From positions 1 through 16,712 of the forward strand of contig JBKDJY010000130.1 in the NCBI GenBank assembly GCA_046345275.1: a stretch of DNA of 16,712 nt. The letters run 5' to 3'. The DNA is from UBA4416 sp046345275 (GTDB lineage Bacteria > Bacteroidota > Bacteroidia > B-17B0 > Aurantibacillaceae). The translations under genes were made by a program, and so were the position numbers. This document shows, in pieces, positions 14,698-16,712 of the stretch (its first letter is position 1; the number at the start of each line of letters is the position of its first letter). Under the pieces are notes generated by a model. That model was not told the DNA's origin, searched no databases, and saw only the letters and a list, made by a program, of their open reading frames with translations.

Positions 14698-15381
14698 ATG
14701 AATGTGATTATTACCGGAGCTAGCAGAGGAATTGGATTTGAGTTAACCAAATTATTTTTAAATGCCAATTATAAAGTCATTGCTTTAACTCGCAGCATTG
14801 AAGCACTTGAAGCGCTTTCAAATAACAATTTACAGATTATAACGACCGATTTAAGTTCAAAAACCAGCATAGACAAAACTGTTTTTGCGATTAAAGAGAA
14901 GTTTGAAACCATTGATTTTTTAATTAATAATGCTGGAACACTTGTAAATAAGCACTTTGAAGAAATTCTCTATGCTGATTTAGAAAAAACATATCAAGTC
15001 AATGTATTTGGGCCTTTTTATTTATCTCAACAATTACTTTCACTGCTTGGTAAAAAAACAACATCGCACATTGTAAACATTAGCAGTATTGGCGGCTTTC
15101 AAGGAAGTGTTAAATTTGCCGGACTTTCTTCATATAGCTCTTCGAAAGCAGCTATTGCTAGTTTAACTGAGTGTATGGCCGAAGAATTTAAAGAAAAAAA
15201 TATTTCAGTTAATTGTTTGGCCCTTGGGGCAGTGCAAACTGAGATGTTAAAAGAAGCGTTCCCTGGATATGTTGCACCAATTGAACCTGAGCAAATGGCA
15301 GAATACATTTTTGATTTTACCACAAAAGGTCATCATTACTATAATGGCAAAATTTTACCTGTTTCTTTATCTACTCCATAA
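14698..15381 (+). CDS. Short-chain dehydrogenase/reductase (SDR)
   Basis: This is a 227-residue classical SDR oxidoreductase, cytoplasmic, with a complete catalytic set. The nucleotide-binding TGASRGIG is at residues 6-13, the NNAG structural motif at 77-80, Ser129/Ser130 in NISSIGG, and Tyr146 and Lys150 in YSSSK. Asp51 in TDLSS resembles the Asp that contacts the adenine. Arg10 and Arg32 near the dinucleotide fold would suit NADP(H), an inference. It is shorter than the typical 240-250 residues. Substrate is unknown. The tight 12-base gap after mqnC suggests co-expression, but no SDR step is established in the futalosine pathway. Start is ATG 14698. Confidence 0.9.
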   Translation: MNVIITGASRGIGFELTKLFLNANYKVIALTRSIEALEALSNNNLQIITTDLSSKTSIDKTVFAIKEKFETIDFLINNAGTLVNKHFEEILYADLEKTYQVNVFGPFYLSQQLLSLLGKKTTSHIVNISSIGGFQGSVKFAGLSSYSSSKAAIASLTECMAEEFKEKNISVNCLALGAVQTEMLKEAFPGYVAPIEPEQMAEYIFDFTTKGHHYYNGKILPVSLSTP

Positions 15382-15448
15382 GCAATTTGATTTGATTAAT
15401 TTTTTTAACTGTCATCATCCCTATGTTACACTTTTCATTAAAGGAAAT

Positions 15449-16429
15449 GTGAAAAATAAAACATTGCTATTGATAATTGTTTCTTTTTTTTCATTTGATG
15501 ATGCAATCGCTCAACCATATTCGCCAGCTGCTGGAATCATTGGTACTAAAGCCATGCACAAGGATAGTTCAGCGTTTGTTAATTGGGCTAATAGCTGCAC
15601 CATTATCAGAGGTTATCAAAATATTGGAGATAAAGCGCTGGGCCTTGCAAATGCAGGAGATCATACTTTGGCTTTGGGCAAAGCACAAACAAATGGCGTG
15701 GTTAGTTTAGGAGATAGTGGCATTGCCATCTGTCAATTTCCTTTTTCTATTAAAAATGGAAACGGCAATGATTTTGCAGTGTTTGAAAATAGTTTCGATG
15801 GCTTGTTTTTAGAACTTGCATTTGTTGAAGTAAGTAGTGATGGCGTTAATTTTTTTCGGTTTCCATCACATTCTTTAACAAGTCCTTCTGTTCAAATTGG
15901 GCCTTTTGATTTCCTGGATGCAACAAACATACATCATTTAGCTGGAAAGTATCAAGCAGCTTTTGGAACTCCTTTTGATTTGAGTGAAATTAACGACCAT
16001 CCATTACTTAATAAAAACGCCATTACACATGTGAAAATCATAGATTGTATTGGCTCTATTAACAACTTATACGCAACTCGCGATAGTGATAACAACATCA
16101 TCAATGATCCTTGGCCTACTCCATTTGGCACTTCTGGCTTTGACTTGGATGCAATTGGTGTAATCAATCAAAATACAATTACAGGATTAGCTGAAAACAA
16201 ACCCAAACATTTTATAATTTCACCAAATCCCATAAGAGTAAATGAAAACTTAGCTGTTTATTCCGATGAAAATATCACGCAAATGATTCTTATTAGTCCA
16301 TCTGGAATTGTTATTCCCTTGGAACCAAAAAGCAATATCTCTTTTCCAGAAGTCATTCCTGGAGTTTATACCTTGCGAATTACCAGTCACAAAAACAACA
16401 TTCATAAGAAAATTGTCGTCATCAAATAA
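15449..16429 (+). CDS. Secreted protein with T9SS type A sorting domain, unknown surface protein
   Basis: The product is 326 residues from a GTG at 15449. I chose this start because it opens a normal signal peptide (KNKTLLLIIVSFF core, cut after AIA at residue 21) and has a purine-rich AAGGAA stretch just before it. The open frame continues upstream into the SDR gene, but that extension would bury the signal peptide. The mature region from about 22 to 245 has features of a recurrent bacterial surface-protein family: ALGLANAGDHTLALG, NDFAVFEN, EVSSDGVNFFRFPS, ITHVKIIDCIGSI and SGFDLDAIGVIN. I can give no function. The end is a type A sorting domain (FIISPNPIRVNENLAVYS … PGVYTLRI … KKIVVIK). 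It follows the SDR by 67 bases on the same strand and could be the third gene of the mqnC unit. Confidence 0.8.
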   Translation: MKNKTLLLIIVSFFSFDDAIAQPYSPAAGIIGTKAMHKDSSAFVNWANSCTIIRGYQNIGDKALGLANAGDHTLALGKAQTNGVVSLGDSGIAICQFPFSIKNGNGNDFAVFENSFDGLFLELAFVEVSSDGVNFFRFPSHSLTSPSVQIGPFDFLDATNIHHLAGKYQAAFGTPFDLSEINDHPLLNKNAITHVKIIDCIGSINNLYATRDSDNNIINDPWPTPFGTSGFDLDAIGVINQNTITGLAENKPKHFIISPNPIRVNENLAVYSDENITQMILISPSGIVIPLEPKSNISFPEVIPGVYTLRITSHKNNIHKKIVVIK

Positions 16430-16712
16430 ATCACTTTTTTGTTTTCAGAAAATTGAAACTTCGCAAACCATCAATTCCTTTTTTGCTTTATTCTAAAGAT
16501 ATAAAATGAAATTAAATATTACTGGAGTTTCCCCAAAAATAATTCAAATATTTCATAAAACCATGATTATTAGTGAAATAAATCACTTATAAAGTGTAAA
16601 AGCACGAAATAAAGATTCCCCATAAAAATAGATTCCATAGCTTAGAAGTCTTATCTTACCTAAACTTCAAAAGGAAATGGACTCAAAATCATTGCTGAGC
16701 AATAGATTCAGC
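16430..16712. other. Gene-free right end with small palindromes
   Basis: No convincing gene is present; a 28-codon frame at 16506-16592 has no distinguishing property. Short inverted repeats occur: AGTGA/TCACT (16574-16588 approximately), CACTT/AAGTG (16584-16596), and ATTGCT/AGCAAT around a single G (16691-16703). They might belong to the control region of a gene beyond the window, but none matches a regulator site I know. Confidence 0.4.

Noticed and set aside
15269..15448. Long N-terminal extension of the last T9SS protein, overlapping the SDR gene
   Set aside because: The upstream part overlaps a well-supported gene in another frame and would place the signal peptide about 60 residues inside. 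GTG 15449 gives a normal signal peptide.
16506..16592. 28-residue open frame at the right end
   Set aside because: Short, without a signal peptide, membrane segment or ribosome binding site; expected by chance in AT-rich DNA.
1..16712. CRISPR array, defence island, prophage, tRNA or rRNA
   Set aside because: No regularly spaced repeats, no defence or phage proteins, and no RNA gene structure were recognised on either strand.

Overview
The window looks like a chromosomal segment of a low-GC, AT-rich member of the Bacteroidota. Three lines of evidence support this. Three secreted proteins end in type IX secretion (T9SS) sorting domains, one type B and two type A. Several genes have the Bacteroidota -7 promoter element TAnnTTTG a short distance before the start codon, and clear Shine-Dalgarno sites are mostly absent. 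Menaquinone genes of the futalosine type (a radical-SAM mqnC and a 614-residue UbiD-like decarboxylase) fit the non-flavobacterial branches better, but the order cannot be fixed from this window.

Layout: 2-581 is a frameshifted IS1595-type transposase remnant cut by the left edge. 806-2011 (minus) is a PcaF/PaaJ-like thiolase. Divergent from it, 2237-4273 (plus) encodes a secreted multi-FN3 protein with a type B sorting domain, followed by a secreted von Willebrand A (VWA) protein (4358-5722). Convergent to these is a minus-strand pair: a YtcJ-like amidohydrolase lipoprotein (9401-7728) followed 21 bases later by the menaquinone-type UbiD decarboxylase (7706-5862). On the plus strand come phosphoglycerate kinase (9502-10695), a transaldolase/fructose-6-phosphate-aldolase-like domain fused to a KdsD-like CBS pair (10801-11811), a type A T9SS cargo protein (11867-12958), a small His-rich single-span protein (13013-13324), mqnC (13558-14685), a short-chain dehydrogenase 12 bases downstream (14698-15381), and another type A T9SS cargo protein (15449-16429). 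The last 283 bases hold no convincing gene.

Three themes emerge: quinone biosynthesis (mqnC and ubiD, in separate transcription units), central sugar-phosphate metabolism (pgk next to the transaldolase-CBS fusion), and outer-surface proteins. There is no defence island, CRISPR array, rRNA or recognisable tRNA. The most unusual object is the transaldolase-CBS fusion. Its aldolase active site keeps the Schiff-base lysine but departs from the canonical family at other positions, and its regulatory half resembles the CBS module of arabinose-5-phosphate isomerase. A perfect 9-bp inverted repeat upstream of mqnC, and very short predicted leaders on three genes, are secondary points of interest.
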